In this document: in pieces, positions 47,219-54,785 of the stretch | Layout of the letters: every line of letters begins with the position of its first letter | How positions within the stretch are numbered: position 1 is the stretch's first letter | Assembly: GCA_035544895.1 (NCBI GenBank) | Contig: DASZZM010000094.1 | Coordinates: 60,024 to 124,023, forward strand | Direction of reading: 5' to 3' | From: JASLEW01 sp035544895 | GTDB lineage: Bacteria > Acidobacteriota > Thermoanaerobaculia > Multivoradales > UBA5704 | DNA length: 64,000 bases | Position numbers and translations under genes: made by a program | Notes under the pieces: generated by a model | What the model saw: the letters and a program-made list of their open reading frames with translations, nothing else | What the model was told of the DNA's origin: nothing | Databases searched by the model: none

Positions 47219-48969
47219 AAAAACCGATCCTCTTCGCGGTCGACGACGACCCGGAAGTGCTGCGCGCCGTCGAGCGGGACCTGCGCCGGCAGTACGGCGA
47301 GCGCTACCGGGTGATGCGGGCGAGCTCGGGGGCGAGTGCCTTGCAGGCGCTGGAGAGGCTCAAGCTGCGCAACGAGCCGGTCGCGCTCCTGCTGGTCGAC
47401 CAGCGCATGCCGCGGATGAGCGGCGTCGAGCTCTTCGAGCAGGCGATCCCGCTGTTCCCCGAGGCCAAGCGCGTGCTGCTCACCGCCTACGCCGAGACCG
47501 ACGCCGCGATTGCCGCCATCAACAAGGCGCGGATCGACTACTACCTGCTCAAGCCGTGGGACCCGCCCGAGCAGTGCCTCTACCCGGTGGTGGGCGACCT
47601 GCTCGACGACTGGCAGGCCTCGTACCGTCCCCCGTTCGAGGGCGTCCGGGTGATCGGCCACCGCTGGTCTCCGCGCGCCTTTCAAGTGCGCGACTTCCTT
47701 GCCCGCCGCCAGGTTCCCTACCGCTGGCTCGACGTCGAGGCCGAAGAGGAGGCGCGGAGCCTGCTCGACTCCCTGCGCTCCGCCGGCGGGAACGGCAACG
47801 GGGCGGCGGCCGGCGGACCCGCGCGGGAGGCGGCGAGCGAAGCGGCGGCCGAGGAGACGGGCCGAGAAGCCGACGAGGCGATGAGTCTGCCGGTGGTCCT
47901 GTTCGCCGACGGCACCCATGCGTCCGACCCTCCGCTCGCCGAGCTGGCCGAGCGGCTGGGACTGCGGACCCGGGCCGAGAACCCGTTCTACGACCTGGTC
48001 ATCGTCGGCGGCGGGCCGGCCGGGCTGGCGGCAGCGGTCTACGGCGCCTCCGAAGGGCTGCGCACCCTGATGGTCGAGAGCTACGCCCCGGGCGGCCAGG
48101 CCGGTACCAGCTCGCGGATCGAGAACTACCTGGGCTTTCCGAGCGGCCTTTCCGGCGCCGACCTGGCGCGCCGCGCGGTGACCCAGGCGGCGCGCTTCGG
48201 CGTCGAGATCCTCGCCCCCCAGGACGCCAGCACGCTACGCCTGGAGGAGCCCTATCGCGTCCTCGGCCTGGCCAGCGGCGCCGAGGTGACCTGTCACGCG
48301 CTGCTGGTTGCGACCGGTGTCTCGTACCGCAAGCTGGAGGTGCCCGGAATCGAGCGGCTGACCGGCGCCGGCGTCTACTACGGCGCGGCGATGACCGAGG
48401 CGATGGACCTGCGCGGCGAGGAGGTCTATATCGTCGGCGGCGCCAACTCGGCCGGACAGGCGGCGATCTTCTTCGCGCGCTATGCGAGCAAAGTGATCAT
48501 GCTGGTGCGCGGCGGCTCGCTCAACAAGGAGATGTCGCAGTACCTGGTGGACCAGATCTGCGGCACGCCCGCCATCGAAGTGCGCTTCCACCGCCAGGTC
48601 GTCGAGGCGCACGGAGATGTGAGCCTCGCGGCCTTGAGCATCGCCGACTCGGCCAGCGGGCACGTCGACAAGGTGCCCGCGAGGTCGCTGTTCATCCTGA
48701 TCGGCGCCGTGCCGCACACCGGCTGGCTCGAGGGAGTGGTGGAGCGCGACGCACACGGCTTCGTGCTCGCCGGCCCCGATCTGATGCGCGAGGGCCAGCG
48801 CCCGCGCGGCTGGCCGCTGGATCGCGATCCTTTCCTGCTGGAGACCAGCGTGCCCGGCGTCTTCGTCGCCGGCGACGTCCGCCACGGCTCCGTCAAGCGA
48901 GTGGCCTCCTCGGTGGGCGAAGGATCGATCGCCATCTCCTTCGTCCACCAGTACATGAGCCAGCGGTAA
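47215..48969 (+). CDS. Receiver-glutaredoxin-like-thioredoxin-reductase-like fusion
   Basis: 584 residues in three parts. Residues 1-130 are a response-regulator receiver (FAVDDDPEV acidic pocket, phospho-Asp in LLLVDQRMPRMSG, Lys in YYLLKPWDPPEQ). Residues 140-255 resemble a glutaredoxin fold (VRVIGHRWSPRAFQVRDFL, then LPVVLFADGTHASDP) with the active Cys pair replaced by S-P-R. Residues 258-584 are a TrxR-type FAD/NADPH reductase (LVIVGGGPAGLAAAVYGASE; VYIVGGANSAGQAAIFF; GVFVAGDVRHGSVKR), but the C-x-x-C between the two nucleotide motifs is absent (GVYYGAAMTEAM). It is likely a phosphorylation-controlled flavin oxidase or reductase rather than a thioredoxin reductase. Last gene of the operon. 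Confidence 0.88.
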   Translation: MKKPILFAVDDDPEVLRAVERDLRRQYGERYRVMRASSGASALQALERLKLRNEPVALLLVDQRMPRMSGVELFEQAIPLFPEAKRVLLTAYAETDAAIAAINKARIDYYLLKPWDPPEQCLYPVVGDLLDDWQASYRPPFEGVRVIGHRWSPRAFQVRDFLARRQVPYRWLDVEAEEEARSLLDSLRSAGGNGNGAAAGGPAREAASEAAAEETGREADEAMSLPVVLFADGTHASDPPLAELAERLGLRTRAENPFYDLVIVGGGPAGLAAAVYGASEGLRTLMVESYAPGGQAGTSSRIENYLGFPSGLSGADLARRAVTQAARFGVEILAPQDASTLRLEEPYRVLGLASGAEVTCHALLVATGVSYRKLEVPGIERLTGAGVYYGAAMTEAMDLRGEEVYIVGGANSAGQAAIFFARYASKVIMLVRGGSLNKEMSQYLVDQICGTPAIEVRFHRQVVEAHGDVSLAALSIADSASGHVDKVPARSLFILIGAVPHTGWLEGVVERDAHGFVLAGPDLMREGQRPRGWPLDRDPFLLETSVPGVFVAGDVRHGSVKRVASSVGEGSIAISFVHQYMSQR

Positions 48970-49004
48970 CCCCGGCGGGCGGCAGGAACGCCTCGGTTCG
49001 CCGA

Positions 49005-49271
49005 TCAGCCCGGTACGAGCTCGACCTGGTCGACGTAGCACCAGGCCCAGTCCTCCCCCGGCTCGAAGGACTGGATGATCGGGTGTCGGGTGGTGTGAAA
49101 ATGCCGCGTGGCATGCCGGTTCGGCGACGAGTCGCAGCACCCCACGTGGCCGCAGGAGAGGCAGAGCCGCAAGTGCACCCAGGTGCTGCCGATGGCGAGG
49201 CATTCCTCGCAGCCTTTACTGCTCGGCGTGACCTCACGGATCTGATCCAGGTGGGAACATCCTCCGGGCAT
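49005..49271 (-). CDS. UBP-type zinc-finger protein
   Basis: 88 residues forming a single ZnF-UBP domain. Zinc ligands are visible in CSHLDQIREV, GCEECLAIGSTWVHLRLCL, CGHVGCCDSSPNRHATRHF and TRHPIIQSFEPGEDWAWCY. ATG at 49271 follows AAAGGAGATCGAGAGC. In eukaryotes this domain binds the C-terminal Gly-Gly of ubiquitin. Bacterial stand-alone copies next to receiver-TrxR fusions recur, as far as I recall, so a link to the convergent operon (35-bp gap) is likely. The bound ligand in bacteria is unknown. Confidence 0.9.
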   Translation of the reverse strand: MPGGCSHLDQIREVTPSSKGCEECLAIGSTWVHLRLCLSCGHVGCCDSSPNRHATRHFHTTRHPIIQSFEPGEDWAWCYVDQVELVPG

Positions 49272-49454
49272 GCTCTCGATCTCCTTTCCCCGCTCGAGCG
49301 GCCGACCGGCCAGGACAAGCGTATCCGAAATGCGAGTCGGCAGCGGCCGGCGCGGGCCGGCCCGCTTTCTTCCCCACGATGCCACTGTAGTAATAGGCGA
49401 TCTGCGCTCGGCCATCGGGGCCGGCTGCGCACGCCGCCGGAGAGGATTGGAGTC

Positions 49455-49742
49455 ATGCCCCGCACCCTTCGTGTCGTTGTCTTCGCCCTCACGCTCCTGG
49501 CCCTCGCCGCCGGGTCGGGTCAGGCGCTGCCGCAGCCCGTGCGCCCGGCGCCCGCGGCGCTGCAGCCGATAGAGGTTCTCGGCGACGCCTGGGAATGGCT
49601 CGATGCGCATCTGCTGGCGCCGGGAATGGAGTGGCTGGCCGCCCACCGTCCCGGCGGTTCGGCTTGGCGAAAGTCTGTAGGCAGCATGGATCCCGACGGC
49701 GTCAACACAGTGCCACCTGAGCCCAAGGTCCCTCCAGGGTGA
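49455..49742 (+). CDS. Small secreted protein, unknown
   Basis: 95 residues. ATG at 49455 after GAGAGGATTGGAGTC. A signal peptide (residues 1-25) ends SGQALP. The mature part is short, with a Trp-rich helix (DAWEWLDAHLLAPGMEWLA) and a Pro-rich tail. No family recognised. It stands alone between the zinc-finger gene and the TPR protein; a strong hairpin follows. Confidence 0.65.
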   Translation: MPRTLRVVVFALTLLALAAGSGQALPQPVRPAPAALQPIEVLGDAWEWLDAHLLAPGMEWLAAHRPGGSAWRKSVGSMDPDGVNTVPPEPKVPPG

Positions 49743-49761
49743 CGTGAGCATCTTTCACGGA

Positions 49762-49786
49762 CGCCCCGGGTCCCTTTCCCGGGGCG
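49762..49786 (+). terminator. GC-rich hairpin after small secreted gene
   Basis: CGCCCCGGG/CCCGGGGCG, 9-bp perfect stem with a TCCCTTT loop, 20 bp after the stop at 49742. No T-tract follows, so it may stop transcription only weakly or stabilise the mRNA end. Confidence 0.5.
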
Positions 49787-49919
49787 GGGGGCGGGTACGT
49801 GGGCTGTCCCATTTTCAGGTCCGGCGGCAACTGTCTTGGTAGTAGAGCCGCCGTGCGCGCTCCGGCGTCTCCGGCCGCGGGCCTGGTGTCCTGCGGCCGG
49901 TCGGGGAGAGGAGGCGTGC

Positions 49920-51344
49920 GTGAAGATCCTTCCACGCGACCTGGTGCCCGATGATTTCGGCTTGCCTCCGACGGCGCGCAACCGGGTGCTGCTCGCCCAC
50001 CTGCGAAGCTGTGCGCGCTGCCGCGCGAGGGTGGAGGATCTCTTGGCCGCCGCCTCGCCGCCCGCACGCGACCCTCACCCCCCCGGGGCGTCCGACCAGC
50101 CCGGGCAGGGACCCGGCGTATCCAATCAGCCCCGGCGCCTTCCCGGCGAGCCCCGATCGATCCGGCGGACCATGCCGGCGCCTCCTCCGACCAGGGCCGC
50201 GGCTTCGCCCCTGCGCGATCTCGACGTGCTGCGTTGCGTGCTTGCCGAGGAAAGAGCCGCGGCCCCGCTGCTGCTCGGCGAGCTGACGGGGCATCCCGCC
50301 GACAGACGGGAGCTCCTCCTGCGCAATGCCGCCCGCTTCCGGACCTGGGGCCTGCTCGAGCTGCTTCTCGAGCGCAGCCGCGAGCTGGCGGCTCCCGATC
50401 CGTCCGGCGCCGAAGAGCTGGCCAGGCTCGGCGTGCGGCTGGGCGAGCGGCTCGACCCGGACTACTACGATGCCAGGAGCCTTGCCGACATACGGGCGCG
50501 GGCCTGGAGCATCCTGGGAAACGCTTTGCGAGTGCGCTGCGATCTCCAGGGCGCGGAAGAGGCCTTCAGGGCCGCCCATGGGCAGCTCCTGCTCGGTACG
50601 CGCGACGCCCTGGAGCGCGCCCTCTTCCTCGACCTCAAGGCTTCCTTGCGGCGATCACAACGGCGCTTCGCGGAAGCGCTTCGCCTGCTCGAGCGGGCGA
50701 TGTCGATCTACCTCGAATACGGTGAAACGCACCGGGCGGGGCGCGTCCTGGTCAAGATGGACTGCGTTCATCAGGACCAGGGCGACGTGGAAGTCGGCAT
50801 TCCGCTCCTCTACCGCGCGCTCGAGCTGATCGATCGGCGCCAGGAGCCTCGCCTGCTGCTCTGCGCTCACAACAACTTGACCAACGACCTCGTCGATGCC
50901 GGCCGCGTCATGGAAGCACAGCGGGTCTATACCAGGTCCCGCGGCCTCTACCGCGACTTTCCCGATCCGTGGACGCAGAACCGGCGGCGCTGTGTGGAGG
51001 GCAGGATCGCCTACGGCCTCGGTCAACCCGGCGCGGCCGAAGCGCTGTTCGCCAGCGCCCGCCAGGGTTTTCTCGCCGCCGGCTTCCCCGACGAGGCCGC
51101 GCTCGTCGCGCTCGAGCTCGCGGTCCTCTACGCGGAACAGGGACGGCTCGGCGAGCTCAAGGAGCTGGCGGCGGAGTCGGCACGGGTCTTTGCCTCCTTG
51201 GGTATCCAGCGCGAGGCGATCGCGGCGCTGGCATTCCTGTGTCAGGCAGCCGACGCCGAACGCGCCACCCGCGAGCTGGTGTCCACCGTCGCCACCTTCC
51301 TGCGCCGCTGCCAGCTCGATCCCGACCTGCGCTTCCGGGCTTAG
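49920..51344 (+). CDS. TPR-like protein with N-terminal HC2-type zinc motif
   Basis: 474 residues. GTG at 49920 is chosen after GAGAGGAGGCGTGC. Near the N-terminus, LLAHLRSCARCRARVEDLL has the H-x3-C-x2-C pattern of zf-HC2/anti-sigma zinc motifs. A Pro-rich linker (residues 45-85) contains, at DNA level, a copy of the CCGGGCAGGGACCCGGCG palindrome. From residue 150 on, helices with TPR spacing follow (AWSILGNALRVRCDLQGAEE; RFAEALRLLERAMSIYLEYG; GRIAYGLGQPGAAEALFASA). This layout suggests a regulatory scaffold, but no sigma factor gene is adjacent. Function not established. Confidence 0.75.
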   Translation: MKILPRDLVPDDFGLPPTARNRVLLAHLRSCARCRARVEDLLAAASPPARDPHPPGASDQPGQGPGVSNQPRRLPGEPRSIRRTMPAPPPTRAAASPLRDLDVLRCVLAEERAAAPLLLGELTGHPADRRELLLRNAARFRTWGLLELLLERSRELAAPDPSGAEELARLGVRLGERLDPDYYDARSLADIRARAWSILGNALRVRCDLQGAEEAFRAAHGQLLLGTRDALERALFLDLKASLRRSQRRFAEALRLLERAMSIYLEYGETHRAGRVLVKMDCVHQDQGDVEVGIPLLYRALELIDRRQEPRLLLCAHNNLTNDLVDAGRVMEAQRVYTRSRGLYRDFPDPWTQNRRRCVEGRIAYGLGQPGAAEALFASARQGFLAAGFPDEAALVALELAVLYAEQGRLGELKELAAESARVFASLGIQREAIAALAFLCQAADAERATRELVSTVATFLRRCQLDPDLRFRA

Positions 51345-51348
51345 GACT

Positions 51349-51597
51349 CCCCGCCGGGACGCCCCCTCCCTCTCGCGGCAGGAGGTTCTTCTTAGCTGCC
51401 ACCGGCTGTGCCGACCCCAAGGGATGAAACGGCGCTCGCTAACTGGCGATCGCGGACTCAGATCTATCGGATCGCCCCCCGCAACCCCCGCGGATCCCCT
51501 TCCCGGTTTTCGGAGTCCGCCGGGTCCCTGCCCGGCGGTGACCGGGGGGGAAGGGGACGCCCCCACCCTCAGAGCACGGAAGTTTCGTTCTAGGCGG
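51349..51597 (-). repeat. Dispersed hairpin repeat, inverted copy F with second partial unit
   Basis: On the minus strand this begins near TAGAACGAAACTTCCGTGC, carries the nested palindrome form, and runs through CGATCCGATAGATCTGAGT, CCAGTTAGCGAGCGCCGTTT and CGGTGGCAGCTAA into a second start (GAGAGGGAGGGGGCGTCCC at 51351-51376). It is thus the same C-D style tandem as at 10272-10556, in the opposite orientation and with the second unit truncated. Confidence 0.85.
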
Positions 51598-51652
51598 TTC
51601 CGGCCTCATCCAGACCGCGGCCAAGGGCGTAAGCTTGGGCGAGGAGATGAGG

Positions 51653-53312
51653 ATGGCTGCGGAGCTGCCGCTGAAACAGGCCCGAAAGCATCGCTTCCCG
51701 CGCTCGCGCCCGCCGGTAGCGGCGCTGTTAGCGGCGGTCTGCCTGGCTGTCATGGCGGGCACCTCCCGAGCTGCCGAGCCACCCCCCGCCGACGGGCCGG
51801 GCGCGGCGGCGCCGGGGACTCTCACCGTCTACGACGAGATCAAGGTCTCGGGGCGGGACGCGGACCTGCTCGGCGTCGCCGATTCGGCCAGCGAAGGGGT
51901 GACCGGCCGGCGCGAGCTGGAGCTGCGGCCGCTCCTGCGCGCCGGCGAGGTGCTGGAGACTGTGCCGGGGGTCGTCATCACGCAGCACAGCGGCGGCGGC
52001 AAGGCCAACCAGTACTTCCTGCGCGGCTTCAACCTCGACCATGGCACCGACTTCCGCATCACGGTCGACGACATCCCGGTCAACATGCCGTCGCACGGCC
52101 ACGGCCAGGGCTACAGCGATCTCAATTTCCTGATCCCGGAGCTGATCGACACGGTGCGCTACAAGAAGGGCCTCTACTACGCAGACGAGGGAGATTTCTC
52201 GGCCGTCGGCGCCGCCACGATCACCTACGTCGACACGCTCGACCGCGGCCTGGTTCAGCTCGCTCCGGGCGGCGGCGGCTACCGGCGCGCCCTGGTAGCC
52301 GACTCGCTCAAAGTGGCCGGCGGCGAGCTCCTGGGCGGTCTCGAGTACCTGCACGAAGATGGCCCCTGGAGGCGTCCGGACGATTACAAGAAGGGCAACG
52401 GCATCGTGCGTTTTCACGCCGGCGACGCGGCCAACGGCCTCACCTTGACGGCGATGGGCTACGACGGGCGCTGGAGATCGAGCGACCAGATCCCGCTGCG
52501 CGCGGTGCGGGAAGGCCTGCTTGGCCGCTTTGGCGAAGTCGACCCTTCGGACGGCGGCGCCTCGCGCCGTTTCAGCCTCGCCGCGGAGCTGCGGCGCGGC
52601 GGCGCCGCGGCACTCACCACCTTCTCCGCGTACGCGCTCGACTACTCGCTGCGGCTGTTCTCGAATTTCACTTACTTCCTCGAAGATCCCGTCCACGGCG
52701 ACCAGGTGCGCGCCAAGAGCGCCGACGTCGGCGTGCGCACCGCGCTGGGTCCACGGCTGCAGACCGCGGTCACCTTCTTCCAGCTGGACCTCGCCTCTGA
52801 GCTGGTCTTCTCCGGCGATGCCGGAACCACCCAGGCGGGCCGCCCCAGCAGGCGCCGGGGCGTCGAGCTGCAGAGCCACTACCGGCCGCTTGCCTGGGCT
52901 GTCGATCGACGCCGACTACGCCGTCTCGCGCGCCCGGTTCGCGGACATCGACCCGGTGGGCCGGCACATCCCGGGAGCGATCGGGACCGCCCTGTCGGCG
53001 GGGGTCTCGGTGGCCGACGCCGGCAACTTGTTCGGCAGCGTGCACTTGCGTTACTTCGGACCACGGCCGCTGGTCGAAGACGGCGGCGTGCGCTCGCGGG
53101 CGACGTCGCTCGTCTACCTCGAAGCCGGTTATCTCTTCCCGCGCGATCTGCGCCTGACTCTCGAGGTGTTCAACCTCCTGGATGCGCGCGCCAGCGACGT
53201 CGACTATTTCTATGCCTCGCGCCTGCGCGGCGAGCCGGCACCGGTCAACGACATCCACTTCCATCCCGCCGAACCCCGCTCCCTTCGCCTGGTCGCGGGC
53301 TGGCGGTTCTAG
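51653..53312 (+). pseudogene. TonB-dependent receptor, frameshifted and internally shortened
   Basis: ATG at 51653 (GAGGAGATGAGG upstream) starts a signal peptide ending GTSRAAEP. The plug is intact (LLRAGEVLETVPGVVITQHS; ANQYFLRGFNLDHGTDF; YADEGDFSAVGAATI). The barrel runs to LFSNFTYFLEDPVHGDQ and then jumps directly to VRAKSADVGVRT, where relatives have roughly 200 more residues. At 52896-52898 (TGGG) one extra G shifts the frame; the rest (LSIDADYAVSRARF to LRLVAGWRF) continues in another frame to the stop at 53312. In relatives the two frames join as RPL-x-WLS-x-DADYA. Either a decaying gene or, for the single G, a sequencing error. Confidence 0.85.
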
Positions 53313-53417
53313 CTACGTTGAAAGCAGTTCTGTGACGCGCTAAGTCGGGGTTCGGGTTGCCGGGGGCTTAAGAGCAGGGTACCGACGATCGTCTGCTCCC
53401 TCTCTTCGAAGTCCCGC

Positions 53418-54506
53418 CTAAGCTCCCCCGGGACGTCCAGCAAAGGGTGCTGCAGGAGGAGGGCTGGACCCTCGGAGCGTAGTACCGGCCCTACCCGCCC
53501 CGCCCGCGCCCGCCGCCCATGGCGGTGACTTGGGTGCCGGCGGAGGGAGGACGAAGGCGAGAGCGGCGGGCAGGCGCGCCCTCCAGGCCGAGGAGCCATG
53601 GGTGGCCCCTTCGACGACGTTGAGCTGCAACAGTGTTACGGGCGAGCGCCGGCGCACGATCGCGGCGAACGCATCAATTGTCCGCTTGCCGCGCTCGTTG
53701 AGCGCCGGATCGTCGGCCTCGCGGGTCCCCAGGCCGATATAAACCGTCTTGGGCCACGCGGCCAGCTTGCGGCTGTCGGCGAGGAGCCTTTCGTCGAAGA
53801 GGAACAGCGGCGTGCTTTCGAGGAGCAAGGCGCCGAAGACTCCCGGCTTGCGCAGCACGGCGGTGAGCGCGGCAATGCCGCCGTAGGATGCTCCGCCGAT
53901 GCCGGTGTTGGCGGCGCCGGTTTGCGTACGAAAGGTGCTCGCGACGAGCGGCATGACCTCGTCGACGACGAAGCCCGGATACATCTCGCCGTGCGGGTGC
54001 GGAAGATCGGGCTCGCTCGGGTCGGGATAAGGCAGGTATTCGTCCGCCCGGGCGCGCTCGGGAGAGGTGACCCCCGGAATCGATGCGGCGTTGTCGATGC
54101 CCACCAGGATGGCCGGGGCGACTCTGCCCGAGGCAATGAGACTGTCTGCGATGCTCGGCGCGTTCCACAGGCGCGCGGAAAACACGGCGAAGCCGTCGTT
54201 GAAGTAGAAAACTGGATAACGCCGCCGAGAGCTTGCGGCGGAAAAGTAGTCTGGGGGCAGATAGACGCGAATGGAGCGGGTGTTACCGAAGACGCGGCTG
54301 GTCAGCGCCAGCACGACGATGCGGGAAGGCTCCGGCGCCACGGCCGCCACGGGCGCGGTTTCGGCCAATGCCACGGCCGCCATGGGCGCGGCTTCGGACA
54401 ACGCCGCGGCCGGCGCCGCGCTCCGCGACCGGAACGCCAGGCATGCGGCAAGGACCGGCACGGCCAGCAGTAATACGGCGCGGCGGCGGGATGAGTTGAC
54501 GTTCAT
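53418..54506 (-). CDS. Enterochelin-esterase-like alpha/beta hydrolase, exported
   Basis: 362 residues. ATG at 54506 follows ACGGAGCTTTGCC. The N-terminus is a lipoprotein-like signal (LLLAVPVLAACLAF) followed by an Ala/Pro repeat linker. The hydrolase core has RSIRVYLPPDYF, the nucleophile elbow GIGGASYGGIAAL, and a His in VEGATHGSSAW, matching the putative esterase (EsD/IroE) group. The last 40 residues are Pro/Gly/Ala low complexity. It could hydrolyse siderophore or acetylated-sugar esters; the broken TonB receptor converging on it from 53312 fits a lost siderophore-type uptake locus, which is inference. The 105 bp between them holds no gene. Confidence 0.8.
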   Translation of the reverse strand: MNVNSSRRRAVLLLAVPVLAACLAFRSRSAAPAAALSEAAPMAAVALAETAPVAAVAPEPSRIVVLALTSRVFGNTRSIRVYLPPDYFSAASSRRRYPVFYFNDGFAVFSARLWNAPSIADSLIASGRVAPAILVGIDNAASIPGVTSPERARADEYLPYPDPSEPDLPHPHGEMYPGFVVDEVMPLVASTFRTQTGAANTGIGGASYGGIAALTAVLRKPGVFGALLLESTPLFLFDERLLADSRKLAAWPKTVYIGLGTREADDPALNERGKRTIDAFAAIVRRRSPVTLLQLNVVEGATHGSSAWRARLPAALAFVLPPPAPKSPPWAAGAGGAGRAGTTLRGSSPPPAAPFAGRPGGA

Positions 54507-54785
54507 GGCAAAGCTCCGTACAGACGCGGACCTGGCATCTTGATATATAGGAAAATTGAGAAAGGTTTTTAATCGCCTCCGCCAAGCCGCCCCGGAACAT
54601 CCTGAACGACGCGCTCCGCGCTATGGACCCGAGCGGAGATAGATGGTATGGGCGGGCAGCCTCTCCGGTCAACTCCCGCGCACCGGCGCCCGGGCTTCCG
54701 GACCGCGCCGGGGATGCTCCATCCAGCCACTTGCACGCCTCATGGGGTTGATGGAGAATGGCCGGGTCCCTCTCGCGACGCCGGC
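54507..54785. other. Divergent region upstream of dnaB and esterase
   Basis: 279 bp. An AT-rich spot at 54538-54575 (TTGATATATAGGAAAATTGA) stands out against the GC-rich background and probably contains promoter elements. An in-frame extension of dnaB to 54648 exists but is not homologous to DnaB, so it is treated as leader. Confidence 0.45.

Noticed and set aside
54648..54785. 46-residue N-terminal extension of DnaB
   Set aside because: It does not resemble DnaB and crosses the probable leader; the ATG at 54786 gives the normal N-terminus.
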